Source of the DNA: Mycobacterium senriense | Lineage (GTDB): Bacteria > Actinomycetota > Actinomycetes > Mycobacteriales > Mycobacteriaceae | Direction of reading: 5' to 3' | DNA: 64,000 nt | NCBI RefSeq assembly: GCF_019668465.1 | Contig: NZ_AP024828.1 | Location: 1,674,001 to 1,738,000 of the forward strand | Notes under the pieces: model-generated | The model's database searches: none | What the model was told of the DNA's origin: nothing | What the model saw: only the letters and a program-made list of their open reading frames with translations | Shown here: positions 1-7,774 of the stretch, piece after piece | Position numbering within the stretch: the stretch's first letter is position 1 | Layout of the letters: the number at the start of each line of letters is the position of its first letter | Program-made: the position numbers and the translations under genes

Positions 1-1
1 C

Positions 2-871
2 CTGCTCGCCGAGGCGCCCCGGGACGCGGTGTCGGCGCTGTTCGCCGCGCTTGGTCGCGCCGGATCGATGTCGACGTCACTACAGGATGTGCTTCTGCGA
101 CCGCTCGCCGAATACCTGCCTGCGGCGACGACAGGATGCAATGTCGTGCTGCCGGGAGTCGGCGCCGACCTGGTCGGCGCGACCAGCGGCGACTCGCTCG
201 CTGTGCGCGGCCTGGTCATCGGGGCGCGGCCGGCTCGGAGCTATGTCGCGCCGGTCGCGATCGGCGGTGAGCTGGCCTGGGTTGGCCTGCAGGAGTCCTC
301 GGGGGTCTCGACGCGACGGATTGATGGTCTTGATCCGGCGCTGGCGATGACCGAGGTCAGCGGCGTCGACGTGCCGGCCGACGTGATCCTGGCGGGCGAG
401 CAAGCGGTGGCGGCTTGGGATGCGGTGGCGACGGCAGGCCGGCTGGCACTCGGATACCAGATCGTCGGAGCTGTCGGGCAGATGATCGACCTTGCGGTCG
501 AACATGCCTGCAGCCGAGTGCAATTCGGCCGGCCCATCGGCTCCTTTCAAGCGGTGCGCACCCGGCTGGCCGACGCACACGTCGCTCGCGAGGGCGCCGC
601 CGCGGCCCTCGCGTCGGCCTGGGACGCCGACGACCCGGTTTTGGCGGGACTGCTCGCGAAGTCGTTGGCGGGGCGCGCGGCCCGCGTCGCCGCGACCCAG
701 TGCCAGCAGGTGCTGGCCGGCATCGGCTTCACCGCCGAGCATCCCTTCCACCGCTTCTTGGCCCGTGCGCTGGTGCTGGATTCAGTGCTGGGCTCGGCCA
801 GCGAACTGCCCACTGTGATCGGCGCCCGTTTGATTTCGGCAGGGACGATCCCCCGGCTGGTCGAGCTGTGA
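2..871 (+). CDS. acyl-CoA dehydrogenase, 5' end outside window
   Basis: The C-terminal part of a FadE-type flavoprotein that would introduce an alpha,beta double bond into an acyl-CoA. The frame is open from base 2 with no convincing start (the GTG at 29 lacks a ribosome site), so the gene begins upstream of the window. The FAD-contact stretch QFGRPIGSFQAV lies near 510-560, and the later GIGFTAEHPFHRF segment corresponds to the HGGxGF..E/D region of the B-type subunit of two-gene acyl-CoA dehydrogenases. Its partner may lie upstream. The stop overlaps the GTG start of the next crotonase (GTGA), so the two are probably co-translated. Family assignment is strong; the substrate is unknown. Confidence 0.85.
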   Translation: MLAEAPRDAVSALFAALGRAGSMSTSLQDVLLRPLAEYLPAATTGCNVVLPGVGADLVGATSGDSLAVRGLVIGARPARSYVAPVAIGGELAWVGLQESSGVSTRRIDGLDPALAMTEVSGVDVPADVILAGEQAVAAWDAVATAGRLALGYQIVGAVGQMIDLAVEHACSRVQFGRPIGSFQAVRTRLADAHVAREGAAAALASAWDADDPVLAGLLAKSLAGRAARVAATQCQQVLAGIGFTAEHPFHRFLARALVLDSVLGSASELPTVIGARLISAGTIPRLVEL

Positions 872-1677
872 GCGGCGATCTGTCCAGCGCGGATACGCAC
901 CCGGCCGTCGTCGTCGACCGTGTCGGATCGGTGGCCCACGTGACCCTGGCCCGGCCGGAGAAGGCCAACGCCATGGACGCCGAGATCACCGATGCCCTGC
1001 TCAAAGTGGTCCTGGCGCTGCGTGACGACCCCGACGTGCACGCGATGGTGCTCACCGGTCAGGGCAACGCGTTTAGCGCCGGCGGGGACTTCGAGACCAT
1101 CCGCGCGATGCGCGTTGATCGTCCTCTACGCGACACCGTGCTGGCCGCCCACCAGGAACTGTTCTGGGCAATGATGCGCGTGCCGTTTCCGACTGTCGCC
1201 GCCGTCAACGGCGCCGCGGTCGGCGCCGGGGTCACCGTGGCGCTGCTGTGCGACCTGGTCGTCATGGCCGAAGACACCTTCTTCAGCGACCCGCGGGTCT
1301 CGCTGGGGCTGCTCGACGGCGCTGGCGGCTTGCTGCTTTGGCCGTTGCTGACCAGCCTGTCGGCCGCCAAGGAACATCTGCTCCTGGGAGACCGGGTCAG
1401 CGGCGTCGAAGCCCACCGCCTGGGGCTGGCGAACCGCGCGGTTCCGGCGTCCGAGGTGTTGGGGGAGGCGCTGCAGCTGGCCGAACGCCTCGCCGCGCTG
1501 CCGCCGCGGGCGGTCCAGCAGGCGCGCCAGCTGCTGAACTTCCACATCGATCGGGTCGCCCCGTTGCTGCCACTTTGTGCGCGCGCCGAAAGCGAGTGTT
1601 TTGACACCGAGGAGCATCGCGTGCTGCTGGAGCGGCTGAGCGCGCGAGTGGCAACCAAGAAGACGGGGACCCCGTAA
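868..1677 (+). CDS. enoyl-CoA hydratase/isomerase family protein (crotonase fold)
   Basis: A 269-residue crotonase starting at a GTG that overlaps the stop of the dehydrogenase. The first oxyanion-hole loop AFSAGGD is at residues 68-74 and the second, NGAAVGAGVT, near 113-122. The site of the first catalytic Glu of classical hydratases (rat Glu144, in a QPEI-like motif) reads DPRV, so it is Arg. The second Glu is kept in the AKEHLL stretch. It may therefore act as an isomerase, hydrolase or retro-Claisen type rather than a plain hydratase. It sits between an acyl-CoA dehydrogenase and an SDR and overlaps the latter by one base, as expected for a beta-oxidation operon. Confidence 0.88.
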   Translation: MSGDLSSADTHPAVVVDRVGSVAHVTLARPEKANAMDAEITDALLKVVLALRDDPDVHAMVLTGQGNAFSAGGDFETIRAMRVDRPLRDTVLAAHQELFWAMMRVPFPTVAAVNGAAVGAGVTVALLCDLVVMAEDTFFSDPRVSLGLLDGAGGLLLWPLLTSLSAAKEHLLLGDRVSGVEAHRLGLANRAVPASEVLGEALQLAERLAALPPRAVQQARQLLNFHIDRVAPLLPLCARAESECFDTEEHRVLLERLSARVATKKTGTP

Positions 1678-2417
1678 TGGGCCGCGTCGCCCTGGTCACG
1701 GGCGGGACCAGGGGGATAGGCCGTGCCATCACCGATCGGCTCGCGCACGCCGGAATCACGGTGGCCGCCGCGTACGCCCGCGATGCCGCCGCCGCACATG
1801 CGGTGCGCGACGACGCCGCGCGGTGCGGGGCCGCCGTCACCCTGCATCAGGCCGATGTCGGGGAACCGGCTTCCTGTCAGAGCCTGGTTGCCGAGGTTCT
1901 CGAGCAGCACGGGCGGCTGGATTATCTGGTCAACAACGCCGGGATGGTCAACGAAAAACGGCTCAGCGAGGTAAGCCCCGAGGACTGGCACCGCCAGGTC
2001 GCGGTGAACCTGTCGTCGGCGTTCTTCCTCAGCCAGGCCGCTCTGGCGCACATGACACAGCAGCGTTTTGGGCGGGTAGTCAACATCGGCTCGGTCACGG
2101 CGCTGCTGGGCAGCCCGGTGCAGGTCGCATACGGCGCTGCCAAGGGCGGCATCGTCGGCCTGACCAGATCGTGTGCTCGCGCGGTCGCCCGCAAGGGCAT
2201 CACCGTGAACTGCGTGGTCCCCGGCAGCTTCGACACCGACATGTCGGCCGGGCTGGCGTACACCGACCGGGCTGCGGTGACGTCGATGATCCCGGTCGGG
2301 CGCTGGGGCCGTCCAGAGGAGCTGGCGCATGCCGTCGCGTTCCTGCTCGACGACCTCGCGTCCTACGTCACCGGAGCGGTCCTGACCGTCGACGGCGGAA
2401 TGAGCATGGGCGGATGA
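1677..2417 (+). CDS. SDR family oxidoreductase (FabG/hydroxyacyl-CoA dehydrogenase-like)
   Basis: A 246-residue classical short-chain dehydrogenase. The cofactor loop GGTRGIG is at residues 9-15, the NNAG motif near 85-88, and the catalytic Ser, Tyr and Lys fall in the GSVTALLGSPVQVAYGAAK stretch. The C-terminus has the typical VTGAVLTVDGGMSMGG. By context it would oxidise a 3-hydroxyacyl-CoA made by the neighbouring crotonase, although FabG-type reduction cannot be excluded. The ATG overlaps the upstream stop by one base, and the stop overlaps the next ATG (ATGA), so it is tightly coupled in the operon. Confidence 0.9.
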   Translation: MGRVALVTGGTRGIGRAITDRLAHAGITVAAAYARDAAAAHAVRDDAARCGAAVTLHQADVGEPASCQSLVAEVLEQHGRLDYLVNNAGMVNEKRLSEVSPEDWHRQVAVNLSSAFFLSQAALAHMTQQRFGRVVNIGSVTALLGSPVQVAYGAAKGGIVGLTRSCARAVARKGITVNCVVPGSFDTDMSAGLAYTDRAAVTSMIPVGRWGRPEELAHAVAFLLDDLASYVTGAVLTVDGGMSMGG

Positions 2418-4057
2418 GGATGAACCGACCTCGAGTCACCGCGGCCGGTATCGTGGCGCCGCCGGTGGCCCCGGACCGCCTCGCGGAATATCGCCGCTTC
2501 GGCTACGTCAGCGACCAGACGATTTCTGCGTCGGTCGTCCGGGCTGCCCGTCAATGGGGTTCACAGCCGGCCCTCGTCGAAGGCGGCCATCAGCTGAGCT
2601 ACCAGGAACTGCTCGAGGTGGTCGAACGTGCTGCCGCATGGCTGGCCGGTGCGGGTATCGGGCCCGGTGACGTGGTCTGCTGGCAGACGCCGAACTGGTG
2701 GGAAGCGCACGCGCTGGGTCTGGCGGTCTGGCATGCCGGCGCGGTGAGCTGCCCGATCGCCCCGTTCTACCGGGAACACGAGCTGCGTCAGGTCATCGAG
2801 CAGGTACGCCCGGCCGCTGTGGTGAGCGCCGAAACGTTTCGCGGCTTCGCCCATGCCGAAGCGTTCGACGACCTTCTTGCGGCGACTGGTCTCGGCGACG
2901 TCGCCCGCATCGTGCTGCGGGGAACCCGGCCGGGCTGGGCGCCGTTCGACGCGGTCGTCTCGCACGGTCGCCGCCAGGAATCCGCCTCGGTCGGGGCCGA
3001 TGATCCCTGCCTGATCCTCTTCACCTCGGGGACCACGTCGGGCGCGAAGGCCGCGGTGCACTCGTCGCGCACGTTGCTCGCGGAAACCCGCCAGCTCGTC
3101 GATGCGTGGGGCCTGTCCTGGGAGGACGTCGCCTACATGGCCGCCCCGTTGCAGCACATCACCGGTGTGCTCAACGCGATGACCATCCCGCTGCAGGTCG
3201 GCGCCTGCGCGGTGCTGGCCGACCGGTGGGAAGCCGACGTCGCGGTGGCCGACATCATGCGCCACGGGGTGACGTACTCAGCCGGGGCGACGGTGTTCCT
3301 GCAGGAGTTGACCGCTGCCGCCCGTGCCGCACGCGTGCACCTGCCGCTGCGGATGTTCGCCTGCGGCGGCGCGACGGTGCCGCGCGCCGTCATGGAACGC
3401 AGCGAAGAGCAAGGAATCCCGGCCGCTCGGGTGTATGGCATGACCGAGCTCCCGACCGTGACGGTGATGCACCGCGCCTACCCGTTCGACCTGCGCGCCG
3501 AGACCGACGGCGCGATCGCCCCGGGGGTGCAGGTCCGGGTCGTCGGGACGGACGGCGAGCCGCTGGCAGCGGGGTGCGCGGGCGAACTGCTAGTGCGCGG
3601 ACCCGAACAGATGCTCGGCTACCTCGATCCCGACGCCAACCGGGCAGCCCTCGACGACGCGGGATGGTTCTGCACCGGAGATGTCGGTCTCGTCGACGGC
3701 GCCGGCTTCGTCACCATCACCGGGCGGGTCAAGGACGTGATCAACCGCGGCGGCGAGAAGTTCTCCGCCCGCGACATCGAAGACCTCCTCGTCAAACACC
3801 CCGCGGTGCGCCACGCCGCCGTAGTGCCGGGACCCGACGCAAGGTTCGGCGAGGTGCCCGTGGCGTTCGTCGTGCTCGACCGGCCGGGCCAAGCGTCTGC
3901 CGAGGACCTGTCCCGTCACCTGCACGCTACCGGGCTGGCCCGTCAAAAGACGCCCGTCGCATGGCATTTCGTGGACGCCTTGCCGATGACACCGTCGGGC
4001 AAAGTCAAGAAGTTTGAGCTGGTCGCAACGGCGAACACAGCAGAGAGGCTGGGATGA
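2414..4057 (+). CDS. acyl-CoA synthetase, AMP-forming (cyclohexanecarboxylate-CoA ligase-like)
   Basis: A 547-residue ANL-superfamily ligase activating a carboxylic acid with ATP and CoA. The phosphate-binding loop TSGTTSGAKA is near residues 200-209, the A5 motif YGMTELP near 340, the TGD motif near 420, and GRVKDVINRGGEKF near 437-450 with a following dimer-like C-terminal domain. The adenylation lysine is in SGKVKK near 528. The start chosen is the ATG at 2414, which overlaps the SDR stop; a second in-frame ATG six bases later is possible. The stop overlaps the start of the thioesterase remnant. The DVINRGGEKFS signature is typical of the CaiC/cyclohexanecarboxylate-CoA ligase branch; the true substrate is unknown. 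Confidence 0.92.
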   Translation: MRMNRPRVTAAGIVAPPVAPDRLAEYRRFGYVSDQTISASVVRAARQWGSQPALVEGGHQLSYQELLEVVERAAAWLAGAGIGPGDVVCWQTPNWWEAHALGLAVWHAGAVSCPIAPFYREHELRQVIEQVRPAAVVSAETFRGFAHAEAFDDLLAATGLGDVARIVLRGTRPGWAPFDAVVSHGRRQESASVGADDPCLILFTSGTTSGAKAAVHSSRTLLAETRQLVDAWGLSWEDVAYMAAPLQHITGVLNAMTIPLQVGACAVLADRWEADVAVADIMRHGVTYSAGATVFLQELTAAARAARVHLPLRMFACGGATVPRAVMERSEEQGIPAARVYGMTELPTVTVMHRAYPFDLRAETDGAIAPGVQVRVVGTDGEPLAAGCAGELLVRGPEQMLGYLDPDANRAALDDAGWFCTGDVGLVDGAGFVTITGRVKDVINRGGEKFSARDIEDLLVKHPAVRHAAVVPGPDARFGEVPVAFVVLDRPGQASAEDLSRHLHATGLARQKTPVAWHFVDALPMTPSGKVKKFELVATANTAERLG

Positions 4058-4642
4058 ACCTCGATCAATTTCGCGCCATGCTCGCCCCGAGTGACGACAC
4101 CGAGGGCCGTACGGTGCTGCCCGTCCCGGACCCGAGCGTCGAGCGGATCTTCGGCGGACAAATCATGGCCCAGCTCATCGCGGCCGCCGCACCGCCAGGA
4201 TCGGCCAAAGCGGTGAAGTCACTCCAGATCGCGTTTCCCCGCGCCGGACGCGCCGCTGACCCGCTGTACCTGGACCTGGAGCAAACCCACGACGGGCGCT
4301 CGCTGGGGCATCGGCGCGCGGTGGCTTGGCAGGACCGGCGATGGCCCGGATGTCGAGGACGCGGCGGGCGCGGACCTGGCGTTCTAGATGCGTTGCCCGG
4401 ACTTCGCCGATACCGCGCTTGCCCAACCCGTGATTGCCGACATCTCGGACTGGCCGCTGATCGGCACCCTGCTCAGGTGTGCCCAGTCGTTCGACGCCGC
4501 ACAGTGGCTTCGTGTGCAGATCCGGGGCGTGCGATTGGTCGGTGGCCGCGGCTTCGGCACCGCAGACGTTTACACCCAGTCCGGAACACCCGTCGCGTCG
4601 TTCGCGCAGGAAAGCGTCGTGAGGATCCCCCGAAAGGAATGA
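4054..4642 (+). pseudogene. acyl-CoA thioesterase II (TesB-like), disrupted
   Basis: A broken TesB-type thioesterase. The N-terminal half, starting at the ATG that overlaps the ligase stop, reads well through FGGQIMAQ and DGRSLGHRR (to about 4330). The match then moves to a different frame, where DGPDVEDAAGADLAF is followed by an in-frame TAG at 4385-4387 exactly where a sense codon is expected. The reading then continues as RCPDFADT to the stop at 4642. There are therefore at least a frameshift with probable small deletion around 4330-4340 and one nonsense codon (CAG to TAG would explain it). The combined length is about 195 codons against roughly 280 for the family. The operon spacing is preserved. 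An intact paralogue lies at 57206-58060. Confidence 0.82.
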
Positions 4643-4646
4643 AGCC

Positions 4647-5486
4647 GTGACAGCTCAACACTTCGTCCGCTATGAGGTCGACGACCGGGTTGCAGTCATC
4701 ACCCTGGACCGCCCTGAAGCCGCCAACGCACAAACCCCGGGAATCCTCAAGGATCTCGACGACGCTTGGCGACGCGCGGACGAGGATCCCGAGGTCCGGG
4801 TGATCGTTCTCCAGACCACCGGTAAGCACTTCTCCGCCGGACACGACATGTCCGGGACCGATCCTTCCGCCGACGGGCGCAGCCTGAGTCCTGCGCGCAC
4901 CGACGGCAAGCTGCTCGCGGAGACCTACTACGACTGGGAGACTCGCGGCTACCTTGAGTACGCCAAGCGCTGGCGTGACGTCCCCAAGCCGTCCATCGCC
5001 GCGGTGCAGGGCAAGTGCATTGCGGCCGGGTTGATGCTGTGCTGGCCGTGCGATCTCATTGTCGCTGCGGACAACGCGCAGTTCTCCGACCCGGTCGGCC
5101 TGCTGGGCATCATGGGCGTCGAATACCACGCTCACACTTGGGAACTCGGGCCCCGCAAAGCCAAGGAGATGCTGTTCACCGCCGGTTCGGTGAGCGCCGA
5201 GGAGGCCCTACGATGCGGGATGGTCAACCACGTTGTGCCGCTGCAGGATTTATGCTCGGCCACAATCGCGCTCGCCCGTCGCGTCGCGCAGACCGACCCG
5301 TGGGCGCTGCGCATGGCCAAGCGGGCGGTCAACCACACCCTGGACACCATGGGTTTCTCGACGGCGATCGCGTCATGTTTCGACATGCATCATCTCGGCC
5401 ACACCCGGGCGCTAGCCGCGACCAACGGGCAGACCGTCGTAATGGCCGACCTGGAACGGATGAAAGCCGCGGGCCGCGCCCGGTAA
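4647..5486 (+). CDS. enoyl-CoA hydratase/isomerase family protein
   Basis: A 279-residue crotonase-fold protein starting at GTG with an AAAGGAA ribosome site about 10 bases upstream, at the end of the thioesterase remnant. The first oxyanion loop, HFSAGHD, is near residues 60-66, and the second, GKCIAAGLML, near 122. The position of the first catalytic Glu reads DPVGLLGI, so Glu is replaced by a small hydrophobic residue; the second Glu is in RKAKEMLF. This is the last gene of the first catabolic operon. The family is clear. A normal syn-hydration reaction is doubtful given the missing Glu. Confidence 0.88.
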   Translation: MTAQHFVRYEVDDRVAVITLDRPEAANAQTPGILKDLDDAWRRADEDPEVRVIVLQTTGKHFSAGHDMSGTDPSADGRSLSPARTDGKLLAETYYDWETRGYLEYAKRWRDVPKPSIAAVQGKCIAAGLMLCWPCDLIVAADNAQFSDPVGLLGIMGVEYHAHTWELGPRKAKEMLFTAGSVSAEEALRCGMVNHVVPLQDLCSATIALARRVAQTDPWALRMAKRAVNHTLDTMGFSTAIASCFDMHHLGHTRALAATNGQTVVMADLERMKAAGRAR

Positions 5487-5569
5487 CGGTGAGTAAGCCA
5501 CCCGGTCGCGCCGGGGGTCGCAGGCGCTAACGTCGGCGGCAAGCCCTCGGTGCGAACCCGATGTTTTAC

Positions 5570-5599
5570 TTGCTCGCGCGAACAGATATTACGTATCTT
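5570..5599 (+). promoter_or_regulatory. predicted leaderless promoter with overlapping palindrome
   Basis: A -35-like TTGCTC (5570-5575) and a -10-like TATCTT (5594-5599) are separated by 18 bases. This places the transcript start at about the ATG of the MarR gene (5607), which would make the mRNA leaderless. The palindrome AGATA-TTACG-TATCT (5584-5598) covers the -10 element, the expected position for MarR autorepression. Confidence 0.45.
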
Positions 5600-5606
5600 G
5601 GGACTC

Positions 5607-6170
5607 ATGGCAGCTGGGAAGCCGGGCAGCAAGAGAGCACGAAGGACGAAGGTCGACGGGGTGACCCCGCTTAGCGCGGGTGAATCCAAGGTGATTCGCG
5701 CCTTACACCCGGGTTTTGCGACCATGATGCGGCAACTCGATGCTGACTTGCAGCACGAACATCGCATGTCGCACGCGGAATTCGTCGCGTTGATGTTCTT
5801 GTCCGAGGCTCCTGACCGTACGCTAGGGCTCAGCGAATTGGCTCGGCGCTGCCAGCAGTCGCTGAGTGCGATTAGCCGCACTATCGGGCGGATGGCGGCC
5901 GATGGGTTGGTCCGCCGTGAGCAGTCGTCCCAGGACGCCCGCGCTTACAACGCTGTGCTCACCGACGAAGGGCTCGCCCGATTGGAGCAAGCCGTCCCCA
6001 CCCACGTCGTCAGCCTGCGTCGCCACCTATTCGATCACCTCGACGGTGTCGACCTCAAAGCCATCGGCAATGCATTCGAAAGCATCGCGGCCGCCGCGAG
6101 CGGAGACCCCCACATAGTTCCCGATCAACCGTCACCAGACACGCCGGTGGGGCGATACATCAGGGGCTGA
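5607..6170 (+). CDS. MarR family transcriptional regulator
   Basis: A 187-residue winged-helix regulator. The MarR DNA-binding region spans roughly residues 55-120, with the recognition-helix segment LSAISRTIGRMAADGLVRRE and the wing SSQDARAYNAVLTDEG. The N-terminus is basic (GSKRARRTK). The ATG at 5607 was chosen because a promoter-like element ends just upstream and the earlier in-frame codons lie inside it. Family members usually respond to small aromatic or lipophilic ligands. It lies just after the first operon and may control it or itself; the palindrome at 5584-5598 is the best operator candidate. Confidence 0.9.
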   Translation: MAAGKPGSKRARRTKVDGVTPLSAGESKVIRALHPGFATMMRQLDADLQHEHRMSHAEFVALMFLSEAPDRTLGLSELARRCQQSLSAISRTIGRMAADGLVRREQSSQDARAYNAVLTDEGLARLEQAVPTHVVSLRRHLFDHLDGVDLKAIGNAFESIAAAASGDPHIVPDQPSPDTPVGRYIRG

Positions 6171-6478
6171 ACGGCTATGGCGCCCCGCCGGGTTGGCCTT
6201 ACTCGCGTAGGGTTGGTTGACGCCGGAGGCGCCACAAGTTAGCGCACGACATCACAATGCTCTACGCGTTGCCGCCGCCAACCCCACGGGCGCCCCTCTG
6301 ACCGCCACCGCGCGGAGCCGAATTCCGTTATATGGCGCCAAGGTGCGCTGATGCCGTCCGCGAGCACCGGTGACGTGAAGCGGTGGAGAGGATAATCGCC
6401 GCCGTGGTCGGCGCCCCGCCGGGGAGGCGCACGGCTTATCGGATCCGTTGTGCCGCGGCGACTTTAACCTTGACGTGG
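6171..6478. other. intergenic stretch, no gene seen
   Basis: About 300 bases between the MarR gene and the convergent secreted-protein gene. I find no credible coding frame, RNA gene or strong terminator here; there are only several short GC-rich self-complementary words such as GGCGCC. Confidence 0.5.
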
Positions 6479-6754
6479 TTACCTGGGCTGGGTCGTTGGC
6501 GGCAGTCCCGGCAACGGGGCAGAGAGACCCGCCCGGATTCCCGACTCTATCCCTTCCGCCCGCTGGGCTGGGCTGGCGCCGGGTGGGGGTGTCTTCTGGC
6601 AGCTACAGCTGAGGCCGCCAAACGGGCCAGGAGGGTTGGTGCCGCCGATCGCGTTCGGGCCGGCGTTGGCAGGGGCTGCCCCAGCGATGGCGCCGAGAGC
6701 GATCGCAGCGCTAACCACTATTTTCGTGATCACTCGGCGGTGCTGACTGGTCAT
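6479..6754 (-). CDS. small secreted protein with signal peptide
   Basis: A 91-residue protein on the minus strand. The start is the ATG at 6754, preceded by AAGGAAAGA at good spacing; an upstream in-frame ATG has no such site. Residues 1-28 form a Sec signal: basic MTSQHRR, a hydrophobic VVSAAIALGAIAGA core, then the AxA-like PANA cleavage site. The mature part is short, rich in Gly and Pro, and has a CSC pair. I do not recognise a domain; similar small exported proteins are common in mycobacteria. Its upstream region faces dps, and a TTGCT-N6-AGCAA site lies 52-67 bases before its start, suggesting joint control with dps. Confidence 0.65.
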   Translation of the reverse strand: MTSQHRRVITKIVVSAAIALGAIAGAAPANAGPNAIGGTNPPGPFGGLSCSCQKTPPPGASPAQRAEGIESGIRAGLSAPLPGLPPTTQPR

Positions 6755-6805
6755 GTCATCTTCTTTCCTTGGGACGAACGGACGTCCCATCGCTGCGCCA
6801 TCGGA

Positions 6806-6821
6806 TTGCTTGCGCTAGCAA
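6806..6821. promoter_or_regulatory. operator-like inverted repeat TTGCT-N6-AGCAA, copy 1
   Basis: The 16-base word TTGCTTGCGCTAGCAA is an inverted repeat and the exact reverse complement of the word at 7036-7051. It also forms the left half of a perfect 12-base inverted repeat: arms at 6812-6823 and 6828-6839 around TTAT. It sits in the promoter region of the minus-strand secreted-protein gene. Confidence 0.55.
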
Positions 6822-7007
6822 GCTTATGCTTGCTAGCGCGCACAAGCAAGCGGTTGCGCCTGCCCCCGTAGCGCGCAGCAGTGCGGTGCCGCCGCCGACG
6901 GCTCAGGAAGGCCAAGGCGGTCCGGGCCCGACCCGCGCCCTCGCCGGAAGTCGTTGCGGTCGACCCACGTGTGAGCGACGCCACCGTTCGGCGTCTGCGA
7001 TCAGCGG

Positions 7008-7036
7008 TTGTTTGTTAACGCCGGGCAGGATATAGT
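7008..7036 (+). promoter_or_regulatory. predicted dps promoter
   Basis: TTGTTT, 17 bases, TATAGT. The predicted start of transcription is near 7043, inside the second operator copy and about 33 bases before the dps ATG at 7076. Confidence 0.5.
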
Positions 7037-7051
7037 TGCTAGCGCAAGCAA
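7036..7051. promoter_or_regulatory. operator-like inverted repeat TTGCT-N6-AGCAA, copy 2
   Basis: TTGCTAGCGCAAGCAA, the exact reverse complement of the copy at 6806-6821. It overlaps the end of the predicted -10 box and the transcript start of dps. Confidence 0.55.
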
Positions 7052-7075
7052 ATTAACCCGAGAGGATCCTGACCT

Positions 7076-7588
7076 ATGACCGCAGCCCCAATGACCTATC
7101 GGCGTGGAAATCGTCGTTTCGCTGACGACATCCAGAACTTCACGGCGTCCCCACAACTGGCCACCAACCTGCAGCGTGTGCTCGTCGACCTCGTTGAGCT
7201 GCACCTGCAAGGCAAGCAGGCGCACTGGAACGTCATCGGCTCCAACTTTCGCGACCTGCACCTGGAGCTGGACGAGCTCGTTGACACCGCCCGCGAGGCC
7301 AGCGACACCGTTGCCGAACGGATGCGTGCCCTTGACGCCGTTCCCGACGGCCGGTCCGACACGGTCGCAGCGACAACGAGCCTGCCGCAGCTTCCGGGCA
7401 CCGAGATGAACACCGGCGACGTCGTCGATTTGGTGACCACACAGACGTACGCAACGGTGGACACCATTCGTGACGTGCACGACGCCGTCGACGCCGAGGA
7501 CCCCAGCACGAGCGATCTGCTCCACGAGATCATCGACTCACTGGAGAAGCTCGCCTGGATGATCAAGTCCGAGAACCGCAAGATTTAA
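7076..7588 (+). CDS. dps: Dps family DNA-protection/ferritin-like protein
   Basis: A 170-residue Dps protein that oxidises and stores iron and shields DNA under stress. All ligands of the inter-subunit ferroxidase site are visible at the right spacing: His50 (in QAHWN), His62, Asp66, Asp77 and Glu81 (in SDTVAERM). The N-terminus carries a short basic tail (RRGNRR) that could contact DNA. The ATG at 7076 follows GAGAGGA; an in-frame ATG at 7091 is a possible alternative. Expression is probably controlled by the repressor-type site overlapping its promoter. It is a stress gene unrelated in function to the catabolic operons around it. Confidence 0.93.
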   Translation: MTAAPMTYRRGNRRFADDIQNFTASPQLATNLQRVLVDLVELHLQGKQAHWNVIGSNFRDLHLELDELVDTAREASDTVAERMRALDAVPDGRSDTVAATTSLPQLPGTEMNTGDVVDLVTTQTYATVDTIRDVHDAVDAEDPSTSDLLHEIIDSLEKLAWMIKSENRKI

Positions 7589-7774
7589 CGAGGCGCACCG
7601 GGCGCCGGCTCCACGTCGGTCTGCTGAGCGAGTCAGCGCCTGCGGCGCGATACGCCGATCCGTTCGCCGACGATTCTCAGACTTCCCGACCAAGCCGCCA
7701 AACCGAATGTCCCACTGCCCCTTTCGCGTTGACCTGATTGCGACGAGCCGGGCTGATCGGGTTTTGGGAGCTGA

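Larger units (their letters stand above)
6755..7075. promoter_or_regulatory. divergent control region between secreted protein and dps
   Basis: This 321-base region has no supported gene. It contains copy 1 of the TTGCT-N6-AGCAA site (6806-6821), a looser TTGCT-N10-AGCAA at 6830-6849, and copy 2 at 7036-7051. On the plus strand TTGTTT (7008-7013), a 17-base spacer and TATAGT (7031-7036) make a good sigA-type promoter for dps. Copy 2 starts at the last base of the -10 element and would cover the transcript start, as expected for a repressor site. Confidence 0.55.

Noticed and set aside
6751..6984. Minus-strand frame of 77 codons over the dps control region
   Set aside because: It reads through repeated operator elements, ends in the signal region of the secreted gene and has an Arg-rich random look.
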